DNA of 64,000 nt, taken from NCBI RefSeq assembly GCF_004027225.2, contig NC_044297.2, positions 3,120,047 through 3,184,046 on the forward strand. Direction: 5' to 3'. The translations under genes and the position numbers were made by a program. Below, one piece after another: positions 46,901 to 58,900 of this stretch (its first letter is position 1; each line of letters opens with the position of its first letter). This stretch comes from Strigops habroptila. Lineage: Eukaryota > Chordata > Aves > Psittaciformes > Psittacidae. The notes under the pieces were generated by a model, which had not been told where the DNA came from, searched no databases, and was given only the letters and a program-made list of their open reading frames with translations.

Positions 46901-49900
46901 AGGAACATCTGCAGGGTGATGCTCACAGGGACACAGCAGACATTATGAGCTGTGTGCTCTCTGACACCCCATTTTATACCTAGAGGTTAATTCTTGCCCC
47001 CAGCTCATTGCCAGGAGGAAAGAGGGGTGCCAGCCTTAACACATTGGGTTGTCACCCCGTTTTGGCTCATAGCCCTGCAGAGCTTGCCTGGCTGTGGCTG
47101 GCTGGGAGCAGCTTGTACCAATGCAGTGCTCATAGAATCATGGAATGGTTTGTGTCGGAAAGGACCTTAAAGCTCATCCAGTTCCAACTCGAGCAGGTTG
47201 CTCCAAGCCCCTGTGTCCAACCTGGCCTTGAACAGTGCCAGGGATGGGGCTTAGGTCCAGCCTCCAAGCACTGCAGTGTGCCCATGTTTTGGGGCCAGGG
47301 GATTTGGCACCTCTTGGGGACATCCCTCGAGGTGCCGGGGCCCTGCAGACGTGTCTGAACAAGGCTTTAACTCCCTCCCCCTCCACTGACCCCTGTGCTA
47401 ATCGCCTAATGGAAAAAGCACTGTAGCCCTAACGAGAGGCAGAGCGCGCGCGGCCAGCCCCGCTGTCACACGGGCGGGAGCCCAAACCTCTTCCAGATGT
47501 GGAATCCCAGCACAGGCCTCATTTATGTGCACAGCTTGATTGCACTGAAATTACAGATTGTCTGCAGGGAATAGAGGGCTTTGACTTATGACCAATTTCC
47601 AGTTCTACTTGAACTCCCCTCTCCGAGCCCGATTTATCCTGGGCCCTGCAGATGGTTTCTTTCTCAAACCTTTCTATGTTATATATTGAGCTGTAGCTTG
47701 GGCAGGTTTGGCTTTCCCTGTGGGTCGGAGCATCCCGGTCCTGCCGAGGTTTCACCCTCCCTCCAGGGCTTGTTTTTCCGGTGCTAACAAAAGCTGAGGC
47801 TTGGAACAATAATTTTTGCCATCCAAAATAGCCCGGCGTGACGCGAGGCTGGAGGCAACGCCCCGAGATCCCAAACAAAGCACGGACAGAGGGGTCCCCA
47901 CCAGCTCCATGGAGCTCCAGCCGCGATGCTGAGCCCTTCCCGCTGCCCTCAGCACCTCTCGCCATTCCCAAGGCTCCTCTTTTCTCCTCCTAACCCCTTC
48001 CCTGTGCAAAGCAGCGAGCTCTGCTCGGGGCGCAGCCCTATCTGCTGCGAGCAGATGCTTTGAATTAATGCACTTGGAGAGCAGAGCAGCGCCGTTCCCT
48101 CCGCGGCCCCCCCATTAACCTCCACTCGCTGCCTTCCCCCTGCCTGCCCGGGCTGGGGGAGCCACCGTCTCCCCGCGTCCTTTTTTGGTTGGGTCCAGAG
48201 GAAGTTTATTGTTTCAGCAGCCCAGTTTCTGGAGCCGTTATTTATCCAAGTGGATTCCAGCACGCTTGAAAAAACAATCCTAGGGTTTTTTTTTTTCGCT
48301 TTTGGCTCCTCTTTTTGAGATGAAAAAACAAAGAAGAAGAAGAAGAAGGGATCTCTCTATCTCCCTGCCTGCAGCCTCCTGGGGTTTGAGCCCTAAAAGC
48401 CCTGATGTGGGATGTGTCTGGAAAGACTTTTCCAGCCGATGACTGTCCCGGTGTCGGGGCTGTCCTGGGAGCACTGGGGAGGCTGCATGGGCTGGAGATG
48501 GGATGGGGTTTTGGGTGGGATGGTGCTGGAGCAGCTCGAGGGTGGTTGGATGTCGAGAGTTTACCAAGGTGAGGAGTCCCATCCTGGGCTGGAGCTAAGG
48601 CTTTGGAGGAGCAGAGCTGTGCTTTCATGGCTTGCCAAGCCCGTAGATGGCTGGGACATGGGGACATCACGTCCCCTCTGCACCCCTGGCGCCACATGGA
48701 CCTCGGTGAGCATCCATAGAGCTGCTGTAATCCCTGCACACTGGTGGCAACCACCTTGGCCATGGCAAGCCAAAAGGATTGGGGTGCAGCGGGGTTTGCT
48801 TGCAGCCCTCCACCCCCTTTGCCCCCTCTTTCCTTCCTCCTGGCCAGGCGTGAGAGCAGAAGCAGCTCTTGGGGTTTGAAATCCAGCTGAGAGGTTTGAG
48901 GCCAGCCCCATCCCAATGTGGGGTCCTGCTGTTCCAGTGTGGCTCAGGGACTGCTCGCCCATGACCCCATGTGCTGGGTCGGGGTGGCCTCATGGGCACA
49001 CTTATTCTGGTGTATTTTGGGGTGTTTCAGTTCATCTCTTGCAAGGGGATGGTGCTGAGGACCCGCAATGGTTCTGCTACTGTGCGGGAACGGAAAGTCC
49101 CATGGAGCTTGATGAGAACTTCCTGACACACACGCACACACACACAAAAAAAACCAACCCAGAAAACATTTTGGAACAGAACATCCATAAAAGTAGAGGA
49201 AACAAAACAAAACCCTGTATGAGGATGTGGGTTGTAACGGGGGAGCGTGACCCAGCTGGTTTGTACAGGATGGGGAACAGCGGAGCCAGGATTGCTCCCC
49301 ACAAAAAGCTTTATCAGGGAGAAAACTTCCAAGCCGAGCCGTTTGCTGTCAGGGCGGGTTTCTGTGTGCCAAGCTGTGGTCGAGGAGCTCTCCTCCTGAA
49401 GGCAGAGCAGAGCAGGCGCCGCGCAGCCGGGGTCCCTGCGCTGGTGGCTCCAAGGGGTGGCTTCACCCTCGGCCGAGCTGCCCCCCGGGCCGGGGGTCCC
49501 GCGGCTGCTTTCCCGGCTGTCGGCGGGCGGTTGCTGGCTGCGGATCACAGGGAAGGCCGATCCCATCGGGAGCGTTGCCTTTTAAGGCGGGGAGTTGTGT
49601 TTTCATGGCAGAGGCGCAGATGGTCCCAGGGGTCCGGGAACAAAGCGAGCATCCCTGCCGCCGGGGGCTGCCTCCGAGCCGGGCACAGCCCGGTGCAGGC
49701 TGCTGCTCCCTGCTCATCCCTGGATGTGACCCTCTGCACAGCCCATGCCCTGGAAGGCTTCGGCATTCCCGTAGCTCCTCCCTGCGCAATGGGGACCCCC
49801 CCGTGCCTCCCCGGGCTGGGGCGCAGGAGGTCTGAGCCCGGTGTCTGGTGCACTCATGTTTTCTGTGTTTGCAGCTCATGCAGCTCCAGGGGCTGTTCCA

Positions 49901-52900
49901 GCAGGATCCATTGTGCATCTCCGAGCCTGGGGGTTCTGCTTGCCCTATCTATAGCTTCAGCAGGGAGCCCCCGAGGTCCCCCCATGCGTGCGCAGCCTTT
50001 GCTGGGTTGTGAAATCTGCTGCCGCTGGAATTAAAACCTTCTGGAGCTGCTGGAGCCTTGAGCAACAGCCCCTGCGGATACCGTGATGGGAATCGGGGCT
50101 GTGTGACCCAGAGCTGGGGCTGCTCCGGGAATGATGCTGCTCCGGACCCATCCCTGCTGCGGGCAGGGTGCCGGGGCTGAGCTTGCTGCCGGTGTTTGCT
50201 GCTGTGCTGGATGATCTGAGCGGTGTTCCTGCAGGGAGGAAAGGGCAAAGACGTGGCCCTGGCCATGGCAGCTCCGGCCGTCGGCGTGTGGAAGCAATTT
50301 GCGTGCTGCCGGGGCTGCCGGCCGCTTCCGCTCCCCGCCGGCCGGGTCGCAGATCCCTGCGGACACAGCAGCTCCCGGTGGCAGCTCCTCATTAGCACAG
50401 GATGCGGCTGAGGGCGGGGGGGGATGCGCTGCTGGACCCCAGCCCTTCCCTTCCATCAGCCTTCGGCGGGTTGGCAGCTCCCAGCCCGGCGCAGGAGCGC
50501 GGCCACAGGCTGGGTGCTCGCAGGGGATGGAGCTCTGCAGCACACAGCCACCATTCAGCCCTGCTGCAGAGCCTGCCCGTGTGTAAACAGCCCCGGCTCC
50601 GGCCCTCAATGAGCCCTTTTTATCCCGAGCCTCTCCCCTGGCCGGGGCTCCCGGTGCCCTCCCGGCCCCTGCTCTGTTTTTGGATCAGTTTTGGATGCAG
50701 AGCGTTGCTGGTGCCGATCCAGCCACCCGGGAGCTCCAGGGAAGCTCCTCGAGAGCCGGCTCCTGTCCCCAGGCCATGGTCTGGCTCTGCTAATTGCCAC
50801 TGACACGCTTTAATGAGGCTGAATGGCCGGGTGCTGGTGCCCTCCTTCCCTCCCCGGTCACCCGCAAGGGCCCCTTTGGCCAGCAAAACTGTTTATTTTG
50901 GGATAAAATCTCAGCACTGGAATGGCCTCGATGGCAGGGCAGGGGCTGCGGGGTCCCCTCCTGGTTATGGGTACTCGAGGTGCCCTCTTGGTGTGGATGC
51001 TGGGATGGGGATCTCATCACCCACATTATGCAGCTCCTTGCACCCATGCCCAGGTGCTGGAGTGATGCCCTGGGCGCTTCCAGCCGGTGCTGCCATGCGT
51101 GTGGACTACAGCACTGCATCCCAACACGGCCATTGCATCCCATGACCATGCAAGCCTGCCCCTGAGTCTTCCCATCTCCATCCCTGTCCTCTTCCCATCC
51201 CCACCTCCATCCTTATCCCTATCCCAAGGGAGTAACGGGGCTGCCTCTCTCCCTCTGCTCTTCCCACAGGCTGCTGAGTAACAACAAGATCACGGTGCTG
51301 GAGAACGGCTCCTTCTTCGGGCTGCGGGTGCTGGAGAAGCTGTGAGTGCCCGGCTGGGGGTCGGGATGGGCAGCGGGATGCAGGCAGGAATTCCATGGGG
51401 TGGCTGCCGACACTGCCACACGGGTCCTGCTCCCAGCATCGCTCCCGGGTGCTGCACCGGGGCACTGGGTTTGCCATTGGCACCCAAAGGACCCCGAGGG
51501 CGGGAGGCACCGGGGGGGCCGCGCTCCGTGAGGGTCGGTATGAAAAGCGACATTGTCCCCCCGAACAAAGTCAACTTTCTTATCTCTCCATGAAAGGCAT
51601 CTCTATGGAGGGAGCTGTAATAAGGGGAGATTTATGGCCCCCATATGGGTTTGATCTGTAGGTATGCAGGAGTGGGGACCGGCGCACTGAGGGTGTTTTG
51701 TTCCCCGCTGTGGCCCCGCGAGGGTCTCACACATTCCTGCACCACCGTGGGGCTGGATGGGCTCCCGCCATGGGACACTCACCCTCTGCCACTGTCCATG
51801 GGCATCGTGCACCAAAACCCACCTCTGCCCTGGTCTGGGGATGGTGACAGCCCTGGTGAGGGTTTGGCACAGCCCCAGGGGCAGCAGGACCCACAGTGTC
51901 TGTGATTCATTAGCCCGAACAAGGAAGCATTTTGGGTCCAGAGAAGGGCAATGGAGCTGGTGCAGGGCCTGGAGCACAAGTGTGATGAGGAACGGCTGAG
52001 GGACCTGGGGGGGTTTAGTCTGGAGAAGAGAAGGCTCAGGGGGGACCTTATCGCTCTCTGCAACTGCCTGACAGGAGGATGGAGCCAGGAGGGGGCTGGT
52101 CTCTGCTCCCAAGGAACAAGGGATGGGACAAGAGGAAACGGCCTCAAGCTGCACCAGGGGAGGGTTAGATGGAGATGAGGAACAATTCCTTCCCCAGAGG
52201 GTGCTCAGGCATTGGAACAGGCTGCCCAGGGCAGGGCTGGAGTTACCGTCCCTGCAAGTGATCCCAAATCGTGTAGCCGAGGCCTCAGTGCCATGGGTTA
52301 GTGGTGGCTTTGGGAGTCCTCCGGTGGGTTCTAGACCATGGGCAGCACTCACTCAGTGCATGGTGCTGTGTGTGGGGTGCGCAGTGCCTGGTGCATGGCA
52401 CTGCAGTCAGGATGCACAGCACCAGGATGTGGAGCAGGGGTCCCCATGCAGATGTGGGCACAGCTCTGGGGCTGGTTTGGCTTTTAAAGCCATGGAAATC
52501 CCCACGGGACTGGTTTTGGGGTGAGCGTGAAGCAGTCACCGTGGGGACCCTGTGGCCCTGCAGTCCCATGTGGTTGAGTCCTTCCCAGCTCCTGCTCCTG
52601 GCACCGAGCTCATTAATAGGAGGATTAATGGGTGCTGCGCTCAATGGGAATGGCCATTGCAGAGCTGGGAGCTGCATCCCGGAGGGACCATCCCTCCAGA
52701 TCCCCTGGGGTCCCCCTGAGAGCCTCCATGCCCTGAGAGAGCAGCTGCCCCATGTCCCCTGTGCCGTGCTGGAACCCCGTATGGGTCAGATGGGGAGCCC
52801 CAGCGTGTCCGGGGGGGCCATGGGCTGCGCTCCCCATCCCAGCCGGCATCACGCTGCTCCTGATTGCTCTTGACAGGAGCTCTAATTGCTTTCATCGGGT

Positions 52901-55900
52901 TGGTTTGGGGCCGTGGCACAGATGAGCCCCATGGAGGGACTGTGATGGGGACAAAGTGGGGGCTTGAGGGCTTCTCACTTCTCATGCTGGGGCTTGTGCA
53001 CCCTCTGCCCACCCTGGGCGCTTCGGTGTCCCAGCATGATGTGGGGACGGGGTCTCAGGGGGGTGCAGGGTCCCTCCATGGATCACCCCATCTCCGGGCT
53101 CACAGTTTGGCATCTCCAGTGATTTGTAGCAGCGTAATGAGATTAATGAGTGTGAGCGGGGCCGGAATGCGGCCGGGGCAGCCATGCACTCATTAGCACA
53201 GCTCCGCTTGGGAATGTCCTGCTCCTGCCCTCTGTGGGGCCAGCGCTTCCCCCTGTTGGCTTCGGGCTGCGAGGGGGGCTCAGCCGGGTGATGGCAGTGA
53301 TGGGATGGAGTGTGTCCATCTGTCTGTCCACACCGGGCTGTGCTCAGGGAGCTGCTTGTGTGGCTGCTGGCTCAGCCCTGGGGCGCTTGTGGCTGCACTG
53401 GGCTGGATGAGGCCCTTTGTGCCAGGGTTTGCTGGGAGCATCGAGGCAGTTGCTTTGCAGGGTCCCCGTGCATGTGTGGTAGCAAGGGGGGTCCCCATGT
53501 ACATGTGGCAATGGGGGTCCCTGTGCATACGTGGCGATGGGGGTCCACATGTAGACATGGCAATGGGGGTCCCCATGTCGATATGGCAGTGGGGGTCCCT
53601 ATGTAGACATGGTGATGGGGGTGCCCATGTAGACATGGCAATAGGAGTCCCTGTGCACACATGGCGATGGGGGTCCCCATGCACACGTGGCAGTGGGGGT
53701 CCCCATGTAGACATGGCAATAGGGGTCCCCATGCACACATGGCTGTGGGAGTCCCCATGTAGACATGGCAATGGGGTCCCTGTGCACACATGGCCATGGG
53801 GGTTCCCATGCAGACATGGCAATGGGGGTCCCTGTGAACACAGGATGATGAGGGTCCCCATGTAGACATGGCAATGGGGGTCCCTGTGCACACATGGTGA
53901 TGAGGGTCCCCATGTAGACATGGCAATGGGGTCCCCATGCACACGTGGCAGTGGGGGTCCTTGTGCACACGTGGCAATGGGGGTCCCCCTGTAGATGTGG
54001 CGATGGGGGTCCCGTGCACACGTGGCACCGTGCTCTCGTGCCTGCAGCGTGTCACCGTGCCGGGGTGGGGGGAACAGGAGGGGGCTCGGGACCGGCGGAA
54101 GCACGAAGGCAAACAAGCACAGTGCGGGGAGAGGAGCCTTGTCATAAATCAGCAGCAGCAGCCCCGGGCCCCCGGCCAGTGGGGAGGAAGTGTCTGAGCG
54201 AGGAAGGCTCCTGCGGGGCTGGCCGCAAGCCCCGGGGGCCCAGCAGGGTCCCAGCGTGTCCCATCCCTGCAGCCCCCAGCCCAGCGGAACCGAGCTGGGT
54301 TTTGGCACTGGGCATGATTTGGCTGCTGCATCCGCGACTGATGTGGGATGTGCTGGTGGTGGGTGCTGGCTGGGGGTCTGCAGTGTGGGGGACCTATAGC
54401 AGGGACTGGGACTGGTGTGGATGGTCCCCCTTGGTGTGCATGGGTGCGTGTTGGCAGGGTGGGTGTTGGCAGGATGGGTGTTGGCACAGCGGGTGTTGGC
54501 GCTGGTGGCGGTGCAGGTGAGTGGAGCTGTTCCTTCAGCACCGGCACTCACCTGGTCCCTGCCTGCACATCTGCCTGCACATCTGCCTGCACACCTGCCT
54601 GCAGACCCCGCCATCGGAGCTGCCAGGACACGCTTTTGCCCATTGGGGAAGGCTGGTGCAGGCAGAGCTGTTGCATCAGCCAAGCAGGATCGGGATGATG
54701 CTGGCCAGGAAGGTGTCACAGAACATTTCCCTTCCCTGTGGGGTCCACCATAGCGCTGTGTCCCCCCCCACCAGCATACCCTGCTCATTTGGGGGACCTG
54801 CAGAAGCCACTTGGGTGAGTTTTAGCCTGGAAGCAAAGCACATCCATGTGTTTATGGATGCAGGCAGCATCGCCATGTTCCCTCTCCCTGTGTGGCCCCT
54901 CACGTCTCGCTGGTGGGACCCCCCAACCTTCCTGCACCCCAGCTCTGTGGGAAGGGTTTGTACCACTCCCCCCATCCCAGGCACCAGGTTGTGGCTTTGA
55001 GATGGGCGCTGTGGCTCAGGGGGTGTCCCAAGAGCCACGGGTGACCCAGCGATGAGCCCTATTGCTATATATAAACACGGCGCTGCCATATGGATCCCAT
55101 TTCCTCTCCCAGCCAGCACTGCTGCTCAGCAGGATCCTCCTTGCTGGTCCTAGGGACATCCAATGGGTGATGCCACCGGTGGTCCCTGGCTCCCCACACC
55201 GGCACACGCCTGGCGAGGCCCTGATTAGATACGAGCCTGCAATCAGGCCAATAACCCCAATGAGCTTCCTGAGGGCTGCAGAGCCCTTCTGGGGCTGTGC
55301 TGGCAGTTGTGGTGTGTTCTTATCCCACATGCAGGAGATAACCCGCCAGGATACGGCTGCTCCGGAAACAATGTGTGAGCCTGGAGCATGCCAAGGGGCT
55401 GGCATCCCCCCTATGAGCACTGGGGAGCCTGACGCCTTCCCCGCACCCTTTGGAGAGATAACGAGAGGGAAATGGGATGGAAAGCTGCTAATGAGGCTCT
55501 TGCAGGGGGTTTTGCAGTGCTGAGGAACCTGAGTGTGGGAGATGGGGCTGGGGGGTGTGATGTGCCCTCAGCCCCGCTGTGTTGTGTCTCCTGTGGATGG
55601 GTCCCTGCTGCACACCCTGAGGTCTGTGTCCATCTCCCCGCAGGGACCTGAAGAACAACCTCATCAGCACGGTCCAGCCGGGCGCCTTCCTTGGCCTCCC
55701 CGAGCTGAAGCGTCTGTAAGTGCTGCTGCAGCCCCCCCGGGGACCCCCCGGGCTGGCCACGGGGACATTGGGGTGTCGCCATCCCAACAGCTCCTTCACT
55801 TGCCTTGCAGAGACCTGTCCAACAACCGCATCGGCTGCCTGAGCGCCAGCGTCTTCCAGGGGCTCTCCAACCTCCTCAGGCTGTAAGTAGCTCCCTGGGG

Positions 55901-58900
55901 ATGCCCTGGCCAGCCCTGGGGCTGTCCTGTGCCATTGCCGGCAGTTTGGCATCCCGGGCTCTCCCTGTGCCATAGCCCAGTGCTGGTTCCTACCAGTCAC
56001 TGGTAGGTACAGCTCATCGGCTGTACCCTCATCGGGTGCTGTGGTGGGATGTGTGGGCACAGTGAGGTTTTCCCTCTCCTGCAAGTCAGGTTAAATATAA
56101 GGAAGAGAGTATATATATATATGAGGCGCTGGCACAGCGTGCCCAGAGCAGTGGTGAATGCTCCATCTCTGGCAGTGTTCAAGGCCAGGTTGGACAGAGC
56201 CTTGGATGACATTGTCTAGGGTGTGGTGTCCCTGCCCATGGCAGGGGATTGGAACTGGATGATCTTAAGGTCTTTTCCAACCCAAACCATTCTATGATGC
56301 TAAGCCCCAGGTCCCCTCCATGCCTCCTTTCTCCCCTCTCCTGCAGGAACATGTCTGGGAACATCTTCTCCAGCCTCCCACCCGGCGTCTTCGACGAGCT
56401 CCCCTCCTTGAAAGTCGTGTGAGTTTGCACCCCAGGGTCCCTGTTGGGGGGGAGTCTCTGCGCTGGCGTCATACCCCAGCCCCACGGGCACCCCATGACG
56501 CTGTGTCCTTGCAGGGACTTTGCCACCGAGTACCTGACGTGTGACTGCAACCTGCGGTGGGTGCTGGCGTGGGCCCGGGGCCGCGCAGCGCACATCTCGG
56601 AGCGCACGGTCTGTGTGTACCCGCGGCAGCTGCTGGCACTGCCCCTGCGCGGCGCACACGAGGCTCAGCTCCGCTGCGGTGAGCCGGGGCCGGGGCCGGG
56701 GTGATGGCAGCGGGCAGGGGCCGCGGGCTCAACCCCGCTCTGTGTCCCCCTCGCAGCGGGCGCCCCGGAGCTGCACACACACCACCTCATCCCGTCGCTG
56801 CGCCAGGTGGTTTTCCAGGGAGACCGGCTGCCTTTCCAGTGCACCGCGACCTACCTGGATAACAGCACCCAGATCCGGTGGTACCACAACAGGGAGCCCG
56901 TGGAAGAGGATGAGCGGACGGGTGTCATCGTGGAGGAGAGCCTCATCCATGACTGCACCTTCATCACCAGGTCAGGGATGGGGATGGGGATGGGATGCGG
57001 ACAGGGATGGAGATGGGGATGGAGATGGGAAAAGGACAGGGATGGGGATGGGAAGAAGATGGAGATGGGGATGGGAAGAGGACAGGGATAAGGATGGGAA
57101 GGGGAAAGGAGACAGGGATGGAGACGGGAAGAGGATAGGGATGGGGATGAGGATGGGAAGGGGGCAGGGGTGGAAATGGCGATGAGGATGGGAAGAGGAC
57201 AGGGATGGAGATGGGAATGAAGATGGGGAGGAGACAGCGATGGGGATGAGGATGGGAAGAGGACAGGGATGGAGATGGGAATGGAGATGGGAAGGGGACA
57301 GGGACGGAGATGGGATGGGGATGGAGATGGGAAGGGGATTGGGGTGGACGTGGGAAGTGGATTGGGGTTGGGGGTGGAGATGGGATGGAGATGGAGATAG
57401 GAACAGGAATGGGGATTGAGATGACATGGAGAAGAGGATGGAGGTGAGATGGGGATGGAGACGGGGATGGAGATGGGGACAGTGATAGAGATAAGACAGG
57501 AATGAAGATGGGATGGGGATGGCAATGGAGACAACATGGGGATGGGAGCGGACACAAACACTCGTGGCCGCAGGGCTTGCTGGTTTGCGTGTACCAAGTG
57601 CCATGGGTGGGATGCCAAGTGTGGGCACCTCCTGTGCTTCATGGTGCGCGTGTCCCCATGCCCCCAAGCTCAGGGGCCCACTGCTGCGGGTTCACTGTGG
57701 GGCAGACCCACCGTGCCACCCACCCCCTGTGCCCGCAGCGAGCTCATCCTCTCCAACATCCATGTCTCCGCCAATGGCGAGTGGGAATGCGCCGTCTCCA
57801 CCTCCCAGGGCAACGTCAGCAAGAAGGTGGAGATCGTGGTACTGGAAACCTCCGCATCCTACTGCCCCGCTGAGCGGGTCACCAACAACCGCGGGGACTT
57901 CAGGTAGGGCCCTGCGGGATGCGGGATGTGGGATGGATGTGGGATGGATGCGGTGTGTGAGCTGTGTGTGCCAGGGGCTTGCTGCAGGTGACTGTGTGTC
58001 TGGTAGTGATTAGCAGCCGCAGGGAGCGTGGGTCCTTTTGAAAGGCTTCCCGTGCCGGCGGCGCAGCCCGGCTCCAGCAGCAGAGGTGTTGGAATTTCTT
58101 TGGCATGAGACGAAAGGCTCCAGGCGCCCGCTGTAACCCCGGTGGGGCTGTTATGGAATATAAATTACTCGTACAGTCAAATATGGCTTAAATTAACAGC
58201 GCCCCCCCCCGCCATCCCCATCCTCATCGCCCCGCTCTGCTTCCCTCTGCGTTGTGCTGAGGGATCTGGGATTGGAAGGGAGGGAATGTGATGATGGGGA
58301 GGGTCTGAAGAGGGAAGCAGGTTGAGGATGAGGATGCTCATGTGCAGCGGGAAGGGGCTGGTGGCCTGTGGTCATCATGTGCCCATGCCCGCAGATGGCC
58401 CCGCACCCTGGCAGGGATCACTGCCTACCAGCCCTGCCTGCAGCACCCATTCGGCGCGGGGCCGGTGGGCGCGGGCTCGGCGGTGGAGAAGCAGGCATGG
58501 CGGCGCTGCGACCGCGCCGGGCGCTGGGACCACGGCGACTACTCCCATTGCCTCTACACCAATGACATCACCCGTGTCCTCTACACCTTCGTGCTGGTGA
58601 GCTGGTGCTGCCCAGGGCTTTGGGGGCACTGTGTCACTGGTACAGATGCTGAGCATCACCCCATCGTGCTGCTCTTGCAGATGCCCATCAACGCCTCCAA
58701 TGCCCTGACCCTGGCTCATCAGCTCCGCGTCTACACGGCCGAAGCAGCCAACTTCTCAGATATGGTTGATGTCCTCTACGTGGCGCAGATGATAGAGAAG
58801 TTTATTGGCTACGTGGACCAGATCAAGCAGGTAACGAGTGCTGCTGCTGCCCCCTGCATGGCCCAGCCTTGATGTTGGGTGTTTTTGGGGTGGAAAAGCA

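Larger units (their letters stand above)
44141..51269 (+). other. ADGRA2: ADGRA2 intron 1 (7.1 kb)
   Basis: The largest intron. It holds the 3' part of the CpG island, a CR1 fragment (47131-47250), short tandem patches (GGGATGCTCC type at about 45950-46020; a GCTCCTTTCCTCTTCC unit repeated at about 46455-46535; a small CA repeat at 49127-49155) and AT-rich patches at about 45650-45770 and 47500-47700 that could be enhancers. No second gene was recognised. Confidence 0.6.

Noticed and set aside
48285-48350. T-tract and GAA repeat considered as a retroposed poly-A tail
   Set aside because: No SINE or processed-gene body is attached on either side; simple low-complexity sequence.
53280-54788. 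502-codon minus-strand frame with repeated His/Cys/Pro
   Set aside because: It translates the intron-2 minisatellite, whose unit lacks stops in this frame; the regular Cys/His pattern mimics zinc fingers but has no finger spacing.
56851-57642. Ser/Pro/His/Ile-rich minus-strand frames in ADGRA2 intron 7 and at 19353-20071
   Set aside because: Artefacts of the 6-base GGGATG period read on the opposite strand.
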